A stretch of DNA of 35,857 nt from Clostridia bacterium. Its GTDB lineage: Bacteria; Bacillota; Clostridia; Oscillospirales; CAG-272. Location of the stretch: the NCBI GenBank assembly GCA_017450885.1, contig JAFSSR010000014.1:1-35857 (forward strand), in the 5' to 3' direction. This document shows, in pieces, positions 1-9,000 of the stretch (position 1 is its first letter; each line of letters opens with the position of its first letter). The translations under genes and the position numbers were made by a program. Under the pieces are notes generated by a model. The model was not told the origin of the DNA. It saw only the letters and a list, made by a program, of their open reading frames with translations, and searched no databases.

Positions 1-38
1 AAAAAGGTCCCTGAAACGTGATATCGTTTCAGGGACCT
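1..38 (-). terminator. Intrinsic terminator of the 1917-aa secreted protein gene
   Basis: A perfect 14-bp inverted repeat (5-18 with 25-38) with a 6-nt loop is followed, on the minus strand, by a run of T (the A run at 1-5). It lies about 30 bases beyond the stop codon of the large minus-strand gene, so it ends that transcript. Confidence 0.9.
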
Positions 39-69
39 CGGACGATCGGATTATGATCCGGTCCGGGCG

Positions 70-3000
70 TCAGAAGGAAGGACCCTCCTGCGCGAGCGCA
101 GCCGCCTGCTCGGCTGTCTGCGCGAACTTGATGGATTTGATCACGACGTAGTCGCCGTTGGATATTGTAGCGCCGTTGGCTGTGAAGAACAGTCCGAGGC
201 GGATAAAGTTGAGCTGTCCGGCTATATACGAGTTGGAGGACGTATCTATAACGTACTTATGGAACTGTCTGTCGTTAAATACGTTGTTGAAGCCGGCGAA
301 GTTGTTGTTAGTGCCTCCCCACTGGGTCCCCGATCCGACGTACAAGGTCTGGAAGTGGAACGCCGAAGAGGTTGCCGCCGACACCTTCATTTCAAGGACC
401 ATGTACGGATAGGTCGTCATATTGACCTTCTTTGAAGTGGAGGGAACGGTCAGATAGCTCGAGTTGACCGCGGAGCCCGGGAATCCGAAGCAGATGTTGA
501 CCGAGGGGCTCTCGTTGTTCTTATCGACCGTTATCTTCGCGCCTTCGCTCGTCATAGTCATGCTGGTCTGGATGTTCGGACGGAGCATCGAATACGCGGC
601 GTAATTGTTGAAGTAGAGCGAGGTCAGGGACGACGGAACGTCGGGTATCACGGCCTCCAGCTTATCCTTCTGGCGGGAGGGACCCACAGAGACGATGACA
701 GAGTTGATAACGCTGCGTTCGCTTCCGTCGCTTGGGCTGTTGACCACGTTGTACTGACCGTTTTGGAGGACGACCATATCGGTCGATCCGCCGCCGTCGA
801 GGATGAAGCCGGTGTTGATGTTGAGCTCATCGGCGAGCGCGGCGTAATCGTTGAAGTCGAGTCCGCGGCTGAAGCCGGACTGACGTCCGTCGTCGGCGAT
901 GATGATGAGGTTGCCGTCGTTCTTGATACCGATTATCGTGGAGGGATATCCGGTGGTGGTGCCGGTCTCCTGCTTGATGCCGTCCACTACGAAGGGCATA
1001 TGTCCGCCTACCGCGTCCGTAACCGTCTTCCAGAGGTCCGCGTCGCGATCATAACGCTCGCCGACCGAGAAGGTGAAGGAGACCGTGCTGCCGACCGAGA
1101 GGGTATTGATCTTCGAGACCGCTGTGCCGCGGGCGGTGAGGATCATCGTCGTTGCGGAGGTGGAGGGATCTAAAGAAGTGCTTGAATTATAAATCCCGGC
1201 GACCGTACCGGTTATGGATGCACCGTCCTTGACGGTGTAGTCGTAACCGACGTTGATAAGAAGCTCATACGCGTCGTCGAGCGCCATATTGTTCAGGCAG
1301 CCCTTGTCGGTATAGAGGACCAGCGCGTTGTTTGCAGGCAGACGGTTGAGACCGTCGACGCTGATATTGTTGCTCCCGACCTTTGCCTGGATGGTAAGGG
1401 TGGGACATCCGATGAGCGGGTATCCCTCCGGAGTGATACCGAAGGACCAGAACTCACCCTCGTACGGGGTCTCCTGATACATATGGGCGGAACAGATTAT
1501 TTCGCCATTATACACTGTAAATCCGCGAGGCAGGTTGAGTGCGCCTTTAACGACCGCGTCACTGTATCCGCCGTAGGAAGTATTTTTACCTTGAATGCGT
1601 GCGTGCGCCGAGGTCATCATCCACAGGTCGCCGTTGACGCCGAAGAGCGGAGTCTTTGTCGGATTGTTGGCGGCGAAGGACGTTATGGTGTTCTTTACTG
1701 TCTTTGCGCTGTGGGCGTAAGTTCCGCCTCCGACGACGTTGACGTAAATGTTGCTCTGCGAAGGATCGAATTCAACGATATTCATGTTCTGGATATTGTA
1801 GATCGAGCTCGAAGAGGTCTTTACATGGCTCAAGATCACTCCGTCGGCGAGGGTGCTCTCCTCAAGGAGAGTCTGACCGTTGAGGGAGATGGACTGCTTG
1901 GGCTTGGGATCCTTCTGCCATACCGCGTAGAGCATGACCGAGGCGTTCGCGGTGTACGATCCGCCCGGCTGATACTGTGCGGACGAGGCTCCGGATGAGG
2001 TCGCCCAGCCGAGGAAGGTATATCCGCTTCTGGTGGGGACCGCGGTCCTGAGCGTCAGAGCCGTTCCGTAATACTTGGTCTGCGAGGAGGGCGCTCCGGT
2101 CCCGCCGTTAGCGTTATAGCTTACGGTGTAAGTCACGGGCGACCACTGCGCCTTGAAGGTGACGTTCTCGCTGAAGGTGAAGGTCTCGGAAGAATTGAAA
2201 TTGAGAGTGTAACCGTGCGCCTGATCGAGCCAGCCGGTAAAGTTGTAGCCGGTCCTCGTCGCGGTGGGAAGCGTGCCGATCACGTCGACGTACTTATCGC
2301 CTGTTTTGATGGTATACGCCGTCGTGCCGCTGACAGATCCGCCGTTGGGATCGAAGGTCAGCGTATATTCGGGGATCACGGGAGTGCTGTCCGCTATCGT
2401 GATCGTGAAGATGTTTACGCTCTCTTCAACATACTGAACGTTGAATGAATACGTGCCGGGCTGGAGATTGAGGCTCACGCTCGATCCCGTGATATCGCCC
2501 GGACGGATGTACTGCGACCCGGGCGCGTTCTTGATCGCCGAAGCGGTGGTGTACGTTCCGGGAGCGTAACGGATGATGTAAAGGTCGTTGAGGTCGCCGA
2601 GGGTGACCGTCTGTCCGTCCACGTTGACGGAAGGCTGGAGATGGACGATGTTCCTCGTGGTAACGACGGCGTAACCGCCTATATACTCTATGGAAAGCGT
2701 ATACGGGCCGTCGTTCCTGCACTGGATGGTGTAGGAGTAGTTTGTCTGATCGACGTGCTTGAGCGTGTCGTTCTTGTTGAACAGTCTTACGCCCGGAGCC
2801 CTCTTGACGTCGCCCGCGGTCTCATATTCGCCGGGAGCGATGCGGATGTTGCGGATCTCCTGGAGCCCGCCTACCGTGATCTGCAGGCCTTTGATCGAGA
2901 CGGTGGGAGAGGGATACTCTATTTGGAACTGCTCGAAATCATTCTTTCTGTTTGCGGAATTGTACCTGACGCAGATGGTGTACCAGCCGTCATCCGAAAC

Positions 3001-5823
3001 GTTGCGGTAGTCTATCGCGTAGTTGATAGTGCGTCCGTAGTTAGTGGTCTTGGTAGGATCGCTGAAATAGCTCGAAGTAAAACGTACTATCTTATTGTCG
3101 TTGCACTCGCGGTAGGTCTCCAGACGGCCGGGGGCGAGGAATATATCCTTGACGTCGGAGCTTATGCCGTCGATCTTGACGGTGATGCCGGTATGCCCCG
3201 CGTATCGCGGAGAAATATTCGAAGCCTCGAGCTTGATATCCCATCTTATATAGGTCGTGGTCTTGTCGTTCATGCGGACCCATATACTGTACTCGCCGAC
3301 CTCGAAGAGGTCTATGCGCAGGTCGCCATCGTCATTGGTGTTAGCCCTGATGAGCGACGTGCTGAAGGTGCGCAGTCCCGGAGCGTTTCTTATATCGTTC
3401 GAGGTGGTATGGACGCCGGGCGCAAGGCGGATGGTATCTATCTCCGCCGCGTTATGGAAAACAAGGAAGTAGTTGTCAAGCTCGTAGCTGAGGCCTTCGG
3501 ACAGCTTGGGAACAATAGCGGTCTCGACAGCGGAGCATACAGAACAGGTGCGAGTCTTTTCGCCCGCGGCCGCGGTGGTGGCGGGAGTGGTCACCGTCCA
3601 ATCGCCCCATGTATGACCGGAGGCAGGAACGGACCGGTTCTCGGACGCTCCGCAGACCGTGCAGGAGCGCGTCTCGGTACCGGCAGCCGTGCAGGTCGCC
3701 GCCTGACTTACGCTCCACGTCCCGTAGGTGTGTACGCCGGTAGCGGCGATCGTCTCGGTCCTGGTCGTTCCGCAGACGGTGCAGGTATAGAGCTCCTGTC
3801 CCTCGTTTACGCAGGTCGCGTTGGTAACGGAGGTCAGCGTCCAGGTGTGTTCGGTATGCGCGGGAGCGTTCTCCTGCCAGATCGCGTAGAGATTAAGGTT
3901 GGCGTCCTTGGAATACGCGGCGCCGGGCTGGTACTTCACGGAAGTCGCGGAAGCGGACGTTCCCCATCCGAGGAAGGTGTAGCCTTCGCGTGTGGGAGTA
4001 TACGTACTGAGCGTAAGAGTTGTCCCCTGCGTCTTTGTCTGCGAAGGAGGAGCGCCCGTCCCGCCGTTAGCGTTATATGTAACGGTATAGGACTGAAGCT
4101 GCGTCCACTGCGCGGTAAAGGTGTTGTTTTCTCTGACCGCGTAATACTCGGTTTCCGCAAGGGTGAGAGTGTAATTATACTTGGTGCAGAGCCAGCCGGA
4201 AAGGACGTATCCCGCGCGGGTGGCGACGGGGATGGTATCGAAAATGTCTTTGTAATAATCGCCGTAATCTATCTTATACTCGGTGGGCCCTTCCATGGTC
4301 CCGCCGTTGGGATCGAAGGTAAGCGTATACGGCTTGCTTGCGACCGAAACGAGTTCGCAGTATTTGAGCGAGACCCAGCCGGTCTTATTATTGAAGGTGG
4401 TATATCCCCAGTTATTGGCGATGCTGGTCACGGTTATCTGATCCCCGTTGGAAAGATAACCAACGGTATCGTAGTCCGTGCCGGGTCCCTCGCGCATACG
4501 GAGAGACGTCGCGGTAACGACGTAAACCGTGTTGGTGGTCGTGGTCGTGTCGGAAGCGGTAAGGAAGTAATTCGCTTCGGCCTCGCGCCTTGCGACCAGT
4601 CCGGAAAGGACCTGCCCGCCCGCCGAGACGAACTCGCCGAACGCAGATTTGATCTGATCGGCGGTGTAGTTGGAGACGCCGTTTATAAGGTAGGTCTTGA
4701 GCGTGAAATCCTTGCTCGACCATACGTCGCCGAGATTATACGTAAAGCTGACCAGCGCGTCGTACTGGTTCTGATTGATCGTGATATTGTTGTTCGAGAG
4801 GAACTTGTTGACGTAGAGCTCGTATTTAACGAGAGCGGAACGAAGGAGCGCCTCGGCTTCCGACTCGGTTATCCCGTTGGGATAATCGTTCTCGCCGCAC
4901 GCTGTCCCGTATCCGATAGACCACTGCGAAACGTCCCAGTACTTGGTCGCGGAAAAGCCCTCGAGTCCCTTGATGAGCTCGATGCCGTCGGAGCTGATCG
5001 CGTACTTTATGTTGCTCTGCGCGAGCAGATAGTTCATGCTGCACCAGCCGCTCTTGGTCCCGTAGGTGGTGTACGCCCACTTGCCCGACGTCTGGGTGAC
5101 GACTATGGCGTCGCCGTTGCTGAGAACGCCGACTATGGAATAATCGGTGCCCGGGCCGGAACGCATATTGAGCGAGGAGGCGGTGACGACGTACACGCCG
5201 AGATTTGTCGACGGAGTGGAAGAGGACGTGCCGGTATACTTGGGCGTACCGTAGCCGAAGATGTAGCTGCTGCTGAGGGAGTAATTGTACGTCTTGCACT
5301 GATTGCCCTTATTGCCCTCTATGGTATATACCTTGCTCGAATCGGAGCCGGTGACTATCCCGACGTGGGTGGAGTCCCACGTCTTAGTCGGGTCGTCCCC
5401 GAAATAGATGATGTCGCCGCGCTTGGGGGTATAGTTCCCTCCGAAATAAGCGGAATTCTGCCAAAGTCCGTTGTTTTTGAACCAGTTCATACCCGTATCG
5501 CAGCTGGCGTGCTTGGGGATAACAGAGGAGGCTATCCCCGCCTGATTTGCGCACCAGGAGACGAACATGGCGCACCATGCCCCCGGATTTATGCCGTACC
5601 ACTGGCCGTACTTGGTATAGTTTCCGCTCCCGGCGGTAGTTCCGGCAAGCTGCGAGGAATTATTTCCCTCTTTATACCCTATCTGGGTGGTGGCGACGGC
5701 AATGAGATCCTCGATCTGGTTGCCGGTATTGGTATGTGTGTTCTCGTACGCCGCAAAAGATGAAAACGGCACGAGCGCCGCAAGCATCAGCACGACGAGA
5801 ACTACGGAAACGATCTTTTTCAT
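70..5823 (-). CDS. Giant secreted multi-domain cell-wall hydrolase with phosphodiester glycosidase domain
   Basis: The protein has 1917 residues and starts at an ATG with AGAGG about 8 bases upstream. In order it shows: a signal peptide (1-25); a CHAP-type amidase domain (about 40-195, WCAMF with Cys84, and His153 in THVGIV); an SH3b domain (209-267); a phage-type GH24 lysozyme (274-421, Glu288 and Asp297 spaced as in T4 lysozyme); a second SH3b (432-493); two InlB/Listeria-Bacteroides-type repeats (498-650); three Cys-rich ~40-residue repeats with CxxC (657-772, the third lacking its first Cys); four copies of an unrecognised IRxAPG repeat (776-1145); two more InlB-type repeats (1152-1303); a phosphodiester glycosidase/NAGPA-like domain (about 1330-1715, FILDGGGSTDM); and a C-terminal beta-rich, possibly carbohydrate-binding, domain (1735-1905). 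No LPXTG or S-layer anchor is visible. I infer an exported enzyme that cuts peptide and glycan bonds of peptidoglycan and perhaps phosphodiester-linked sugars; the real substrate is unknown. It has its own promoter and terminator. Confidence 0.85.
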   Translation of the reverse strand: MKKIVSVVLVVLMLAALVPFSSFAAYENTHTNTGNQIEDLIAVATTQIGYKEGNNSSQLAGTTAGSGNYTKYGQWYGINPGAWCAMFVSWCANQAGIASSVIPKHASCDTGMNWFKNNGLWQNSAYFGGNYTPKRGDIIYFGDDPTKTWDSTHVGIVTGSDSSKVYTIEGNKGNQCKTYNYSLSSSYIFGYGTPKYTGTSSSTPSTNLGVYVVTASSLNMRSGPGTDYSIVGVLSNGDAIVVTQTSGKWAYTTYGTKSGWCSMNYLLAQSNIKYAISSDGIELIKGLEGFSATKYWDVSQWSIGYGTACGENDYPNGITESEAEALLRSALVKYELYVNKFLSNNNITINQNQYDALVSFTYNLGDVWSSKDFTLKTYLINGVSNYTADQIKSAFGEFVSAGGQVLSGLVARREAEANYFLTASDTTTTTNTVYVVTATSLRMREGPGTDYDTVGYLSNGDQITVTSIANNWGYTTFNNKTGWVSLKYCELVSVASKPYTLTFDPNGGTMEGPTEYKIDYGDYYKDIFDTIPVATRAGYVLSGWLCTKYNYTLTLAETEYYAVRENNTFTAQWTQLQSYTVTYNANGGTGAPPSQTKTQGTTLTLSTYTPTREGYTFLGWGTSASATSVKYQPGAAYSKDANLNLYAIWQENAPAHTEHTWTLTSVTNATCVNEGQELYTCTVCGTTRTETIAATGVHTYGTWSVSQAATCTAAGTETRSCTVCGASENRSVPASGHTWGDWTVTTPATTAAAGEKTRTCSVCSAVETAIVPKLSEGLSYELDNYFLVFHNAAEIDTIRLAPGVHTTSNDIRNAPGLRTFSTSLIRANTNDDGDLRIDLFEVGEYSIWVRMNDKTTTYIRWDIKLEASNISPRYAGHTGITVKIDGISSDVKDIFLAPGRLETYRECNDNKIVRFTSSYFSDPTKTTNYGRTINYAIDYRNVSDDGWYTICVRYNSANRKNDFEQFQIEYPSPTVSIKGLQITVGGLQEIRNIRIAPGEYETAGDVKRAPGVRLFNKNDTLKHVDQTNYSYTIQCRNDGPYTLSIEYIGGYAVVTTRNIVHLQPSVNVDGQTVTLGDLNDLYIIRYAPGTYTTASAIKNAPGSQYIRPGDITGSSVSLNLQPGTYSFNVQYVEESVNIFTITIADSTPVIPEYTLTFDPNGGSVSGTTAYTIKTGDKYVDVIGTLPTATRTGYNFTGWLDQAHGYTLNFNSSETFTFSENVTFKAQWSPVTYTVSYNANGGTGAPSSQTKYYGTALTLRTAVPTRSGYTFLGWATSSGASSAQYQPGGSYTANASVMLYAVWQKDPKPKQSISLNGQTLLEESTLADGVILSHVKTSSSSIYNIQNMNIVEFDPSQSNIYVNVVGGGTYAHSAKTVKNTITSFAANNPTKTPLFGVNGDLWMMTSAHARIQGKNTSYGGYSDAVVKGALNLPRGFTVYNGEIICSAHMYQETPYEGEFWSFGITPEGYPLIGCPTLTIQAKVGSNNISVDGLNRLPANNALVLYTDKGCLNNMALDDAYELLINVGYDYTVKDGASITGTVAGIYNSSTSLDPSTSATTMILTARGTAVSKINTLSVGSTVSFTFSVGERYDRDADLWKTVTDAVGGHMPFVVDGIKQETGTTTGYPSTIIGIKNDGNLIIIADDGRQSGFSRGLDFNDYAALADELNINTGFILDGGGSTDMVVLQNGQYNVVNSPSDGSERSVINSVIVSVGPSRQKDKLEAVIPDVPSSLTSLYFNNYAAYSMLRPNIQTSMTMTSEGAKITVDKNNESPSVNICFGFPGSAVNSSYLTVPSTSKKVNMTTYPYMVLEMKVSAATSSAFHFQTLYVGSGTQWGGTNNNFAGFNNVFNDRQFHKYVIDTSSNSYIAGQLNFIRLGLFFTANGATISNGDYVVIKSIKFAQTAEQAAALAQEGPSF
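2389..3498 (-). repeat. Array of four ~90-aa 'IRxAPG' repeats (first gene)
   Basis: Residues 776-1145 of the 1917-aa protein hold four related units. Each has a short beta-rich lead, then a core such as IRLAPGVHTT, IFLAPGRLETY, IRIAPGEYETA or IIRYAPGTYTTA. Three of the four follow this with a second APG (DIRNAPG, DVKRAPG, AIKNAPG), and each ends in a segment with alternating hydrophobic and aromatic residues (for example YSIWVR, YTLSIEY). The same array in the same order occurs in the neighbouring secreted protein. I do not recognise the family; the pattern suggests a beta-sandwich adhesion or binding module. Confidence 0.75.
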
Positions 5824-5855
5824 GGATATACCTCTCGTCTTTCGTTGATATAATA

Positions 5856-5884
5856 ATTATACCATGTCTGCCTGATTTTTGCAA
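5856..5884 (-). promoter_or_regulatory. Sigma-A promoter of the 1917-aa secreted protein gene
   Basis: On the minus strand the -35 box TTGCAA (5879-5884) and the -10 box TATAAT (5856-5861) are separated by 17 bases. They lie about 35 bases upstream of the start codon, between the terminator of the preceding gene and this gene. Confidence 0.8.
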
Positions 5885-5917
5885 TATAATTTATTAAAAT
5901 TAAATAAAAAGAGTACT

Positions 5918-5975
5918 AAAAAGCCGCTCCTTCGCCGGCCGTCCTTCGGAACAGTCGATGAAAAAGCGGCTATTT
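5918..5975 (-). terminator. Intrinsic terminator of the GH43-like secreted protein gene
   Basis: On the minus strand AGCCGCT (5965-5971) pairs with AGCGGCT (5922-5928), which is followed directly by a T run. The long loop contains a further GC-rich hairpin-forming segment. It follows the stop codon of the 6009-9620 gene and separates it from the promoter of the next gene. Confidence 0.7.
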
Positions 5976-6008
5976 GCGGTCCCGCCGCGTCCGGCGCGTC
6001 GAATGAGA

Positions 6009-9000
6009 TCAGCCGACGTAGGACCCGAGATCGAAATCGTATGAGAATACGGTGCAGGAAAGCTCGTTATACTGGACCATAAACGACCATTTCCCGGAGA
6101 ATACGCCGGTCGTGATCGTCCCGTCGGGAGCGGCGTCGGCGGCTTTATAAAAGCCGTTGCCCGGCGTCTTTTTGAAATCCCCCTGGGCCGTGACGATGCC
6201 CGGAGCGTACCTTATGATATACAGTCCGTCAAGATCTCCGAACGTGAGCGTTCCGTCTCCGTTTTCCGTGACCGTCGGGACGAGACGCTCCGCGTCAACG
6301 GTCGCAACTACGGCGTAACCGCCTATATACTCTATGGAAAGCGTATACGGACCGTCGTCCCTGCACTGGATGGTGTAGGAGTAGTTTGTCTGATCGACGT
6401 GCTTGAGAGTGTCGTTCTTGTTGAACAGTCTTACGCCCGGAGCCCTCTTGACGTCGCCCGCGGTCTCGTATTCACCGGGAGCGATGCGGATATTGCGGAT
6501 ATTGCGGAGCCCGTCCACCGTGATCTGCAGTCCGTTCACCGAGACGGTGGGCTCGGGGCAGTCTATGTGGAAATAGCTGAACCGTGTTTCCCTGCCCGAA
6601 TTGAACCTTACGCACATCGTATAGTCTCCCGAGGCGGAAACGCTGCGGTAGTCGATGACGTAATTGATCGTCCTGCCGTAGTTGGAGGTCCTTCCGGGCG
6701 TCGCAAAGGTCGATTGAGTCAATCTGACTATCTTACTGTCGCTGCACTCGCGGTAGGTCGATAGTCTGCCCGGGGCGAGAAAGATATCCTTTATGTCGGA
6801 TCCCAGACCTTCAATTCGGACCGTGATCCCCTCAATGGATGAAACATACGGGGTGATACGCTCGGGTTCGACCTTGATATCGGAAACGATGAAGGTACGC
6901 TTATCGTTCAACCTGACCCACATGCTGAAGCTGCCCGTCGAAAGAAGGTCGATGCGGAGATCGCCGTTCGCGTCGGTACCCGCGAGTATCAGAGCGGTGT
7001 TGAAGGTCCGCAAGCCCTCGGCGGCGCGGATCTCATCCAACGTATCAAAGACTCCGGGAGCGAGACGGATGACCTCGATATCGGAGGCGTCGTGTATCAC
7101 GAGATCGTAGTTATCCGTCTCCCATTCAAGGCTCTTGTCCGACTGCCAGACGGCGTACAGGCGGGCGTCGGCGTTATACGTATACTTTGCTCCCGCCGCG
7201 AACCTTACCGCCGTAGTATTGGGTGTAAGCCCCCATCCGAGGAAGGTATATCCGTCCCTGACGGGCGCGGCGGAGGGCAGCGCAAGGTTGACGCCGAGTT
7301 TTTTGGCCTGATCCGCGGGAGCGCCCGTTCCGCCGTTCGCGTCGAAGGAAACGGTATACGTCTCCGAGGGAGTCCATACCGCCCGGAAGACGGTATCCGC
7401 CCTGTAGGAGTAGTTTGCGTTGAGCTTGAGGATGGCGGAATTCTGCCGGTTGACCCAGCTTACAAATCTATATCCCGCCTTTGCCGGGACGGGGATCCCG
7501 AACGGGAACAGCTCAGAATAGGGCTGCGCGGCGGCGGCTGTCAGCTTTTCCGGGGCGCCGGAAAATCCGCCCGCCGCGTCCATCGTAAGCGTGTATTGAC
7601 GCGGCGCGACCACCTTGACCGTCACGGTGAATGAGAGCGAATTGCTCACCTGATGATCCTCGTCCGTGCTCTCGCAGGTGACGTTGACAACGGTGTTCCC
7701 CTTGGCATACGGGACTATGATGCCCTCGCTGCTGACCGAAATGATCGCGGGGTCGTATCCGGTATATGTGACGACGTGTGTGCCGCTGTTGAAATCGTAG
7801 CTGTTGGCGTTCGGATCGTTATACAGCTCCGCGATCTTGCCGGCGTACGAGACGCCTACGCCCTTGATCTGGGGTTGAGCCGGAGTCCCGAGCTCGACCG
7901 TTATCACATCCTCTTCCGGGGTAAAGCTGATCAGCGTGTCGTACTCCGTACTGACGTCTTCCGGGCGAACGATTATCTTGACCGTATTGAAGAAATCGCC
8001 GTAGCGGACAGTCGCTTCGGTCTCGCCCGCTCCGACCGGCGTGCAGACGTTATTGACAAATGTGACGACCGAGCTGTCGTAGCCGGAGAAAAGGATATTC
8101 TGCGTGTCAGTCACCGCGCTCCTGCCCATCACGTTGCTGAATTTAAGTACCGGTATCGTAAAGGCTCCGTCCGAGACGTGCTTGACGTAGAAGCGTTTCT
8201 CGGCGGTTATACCCATGGTATAACTCTCCTGCTTGAAGCCGTGGTTGGCTTTTATCATATTTGAAGCCTTGTCGGAAGTGTCGGGAGAAGACGCAAGGGT
8301 ATATGTAACGGGGGCGAGCCTTGTCGCCCAGTTGGTGCTCTGCGTCCCGTAGGCGTAAGTGATGAAGGTCTGATCCCCTTCGACTATATGCCCGTTGGGG
8401 CTTCCCGAAAGCCCGTTGTTATTGCCGTAATAATAGACGTTGGTATTCAGCGTATCGCACTGCGTAAAGCTCAGGCCGTCGTCCGACTGGAAGACGTACA
8501 GCGCGCTCCGGTCGGTCATGGCGTTCTCCATGCCCATCATTATGAACTTCCCCGTCGCCTCGTGGTACTTGACGTCGGCTCCTGAGGGGGACCCGGAACG
8601 AACCGCGCATACGCCGTATTTTTGTACCGTCGCCGGCCAGTTCCCATCCGAAGCGTCGGCGGTGGCGACCATGGTCTTATTGACGTAGCCCTCGGTGTTG
8701 GTCCACTCCCGCAGGCTGTAGTAGATATAAAGTCTGCCGTCCAGCTCAACAAACGAGACCTCCCCCGCGCCCCAATGGTTTGAATAATCCTCAAACTGTA
8801 TAAGGGGAGCCGGGTCGCCGCCCCAGCCGGATCCGTTCCACTTTTCAAAGGGACCGTCCGGCGTTCTGCTGCGCGCGACAAATACGTTGTTGGCAAATCC
8901 TCCGTGATCGAGAGTGGAGGTGTATCCGAGATAATAGTATCCTCCGAAGCGGATGACCCCCGGATCGCAGACAGAGTGATGGTCCATAGAGACCGCGGTC

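Noticed and set aside
2641..5763. A 1040-codon open frame on the plus strand, opposite the 1917-aa secreted protein gene
   Set aside because: It is the mirror of a well-supported gene, has no ribosome site or recognisable domain, and long antisense frames arise easily from GC-rich codon use.
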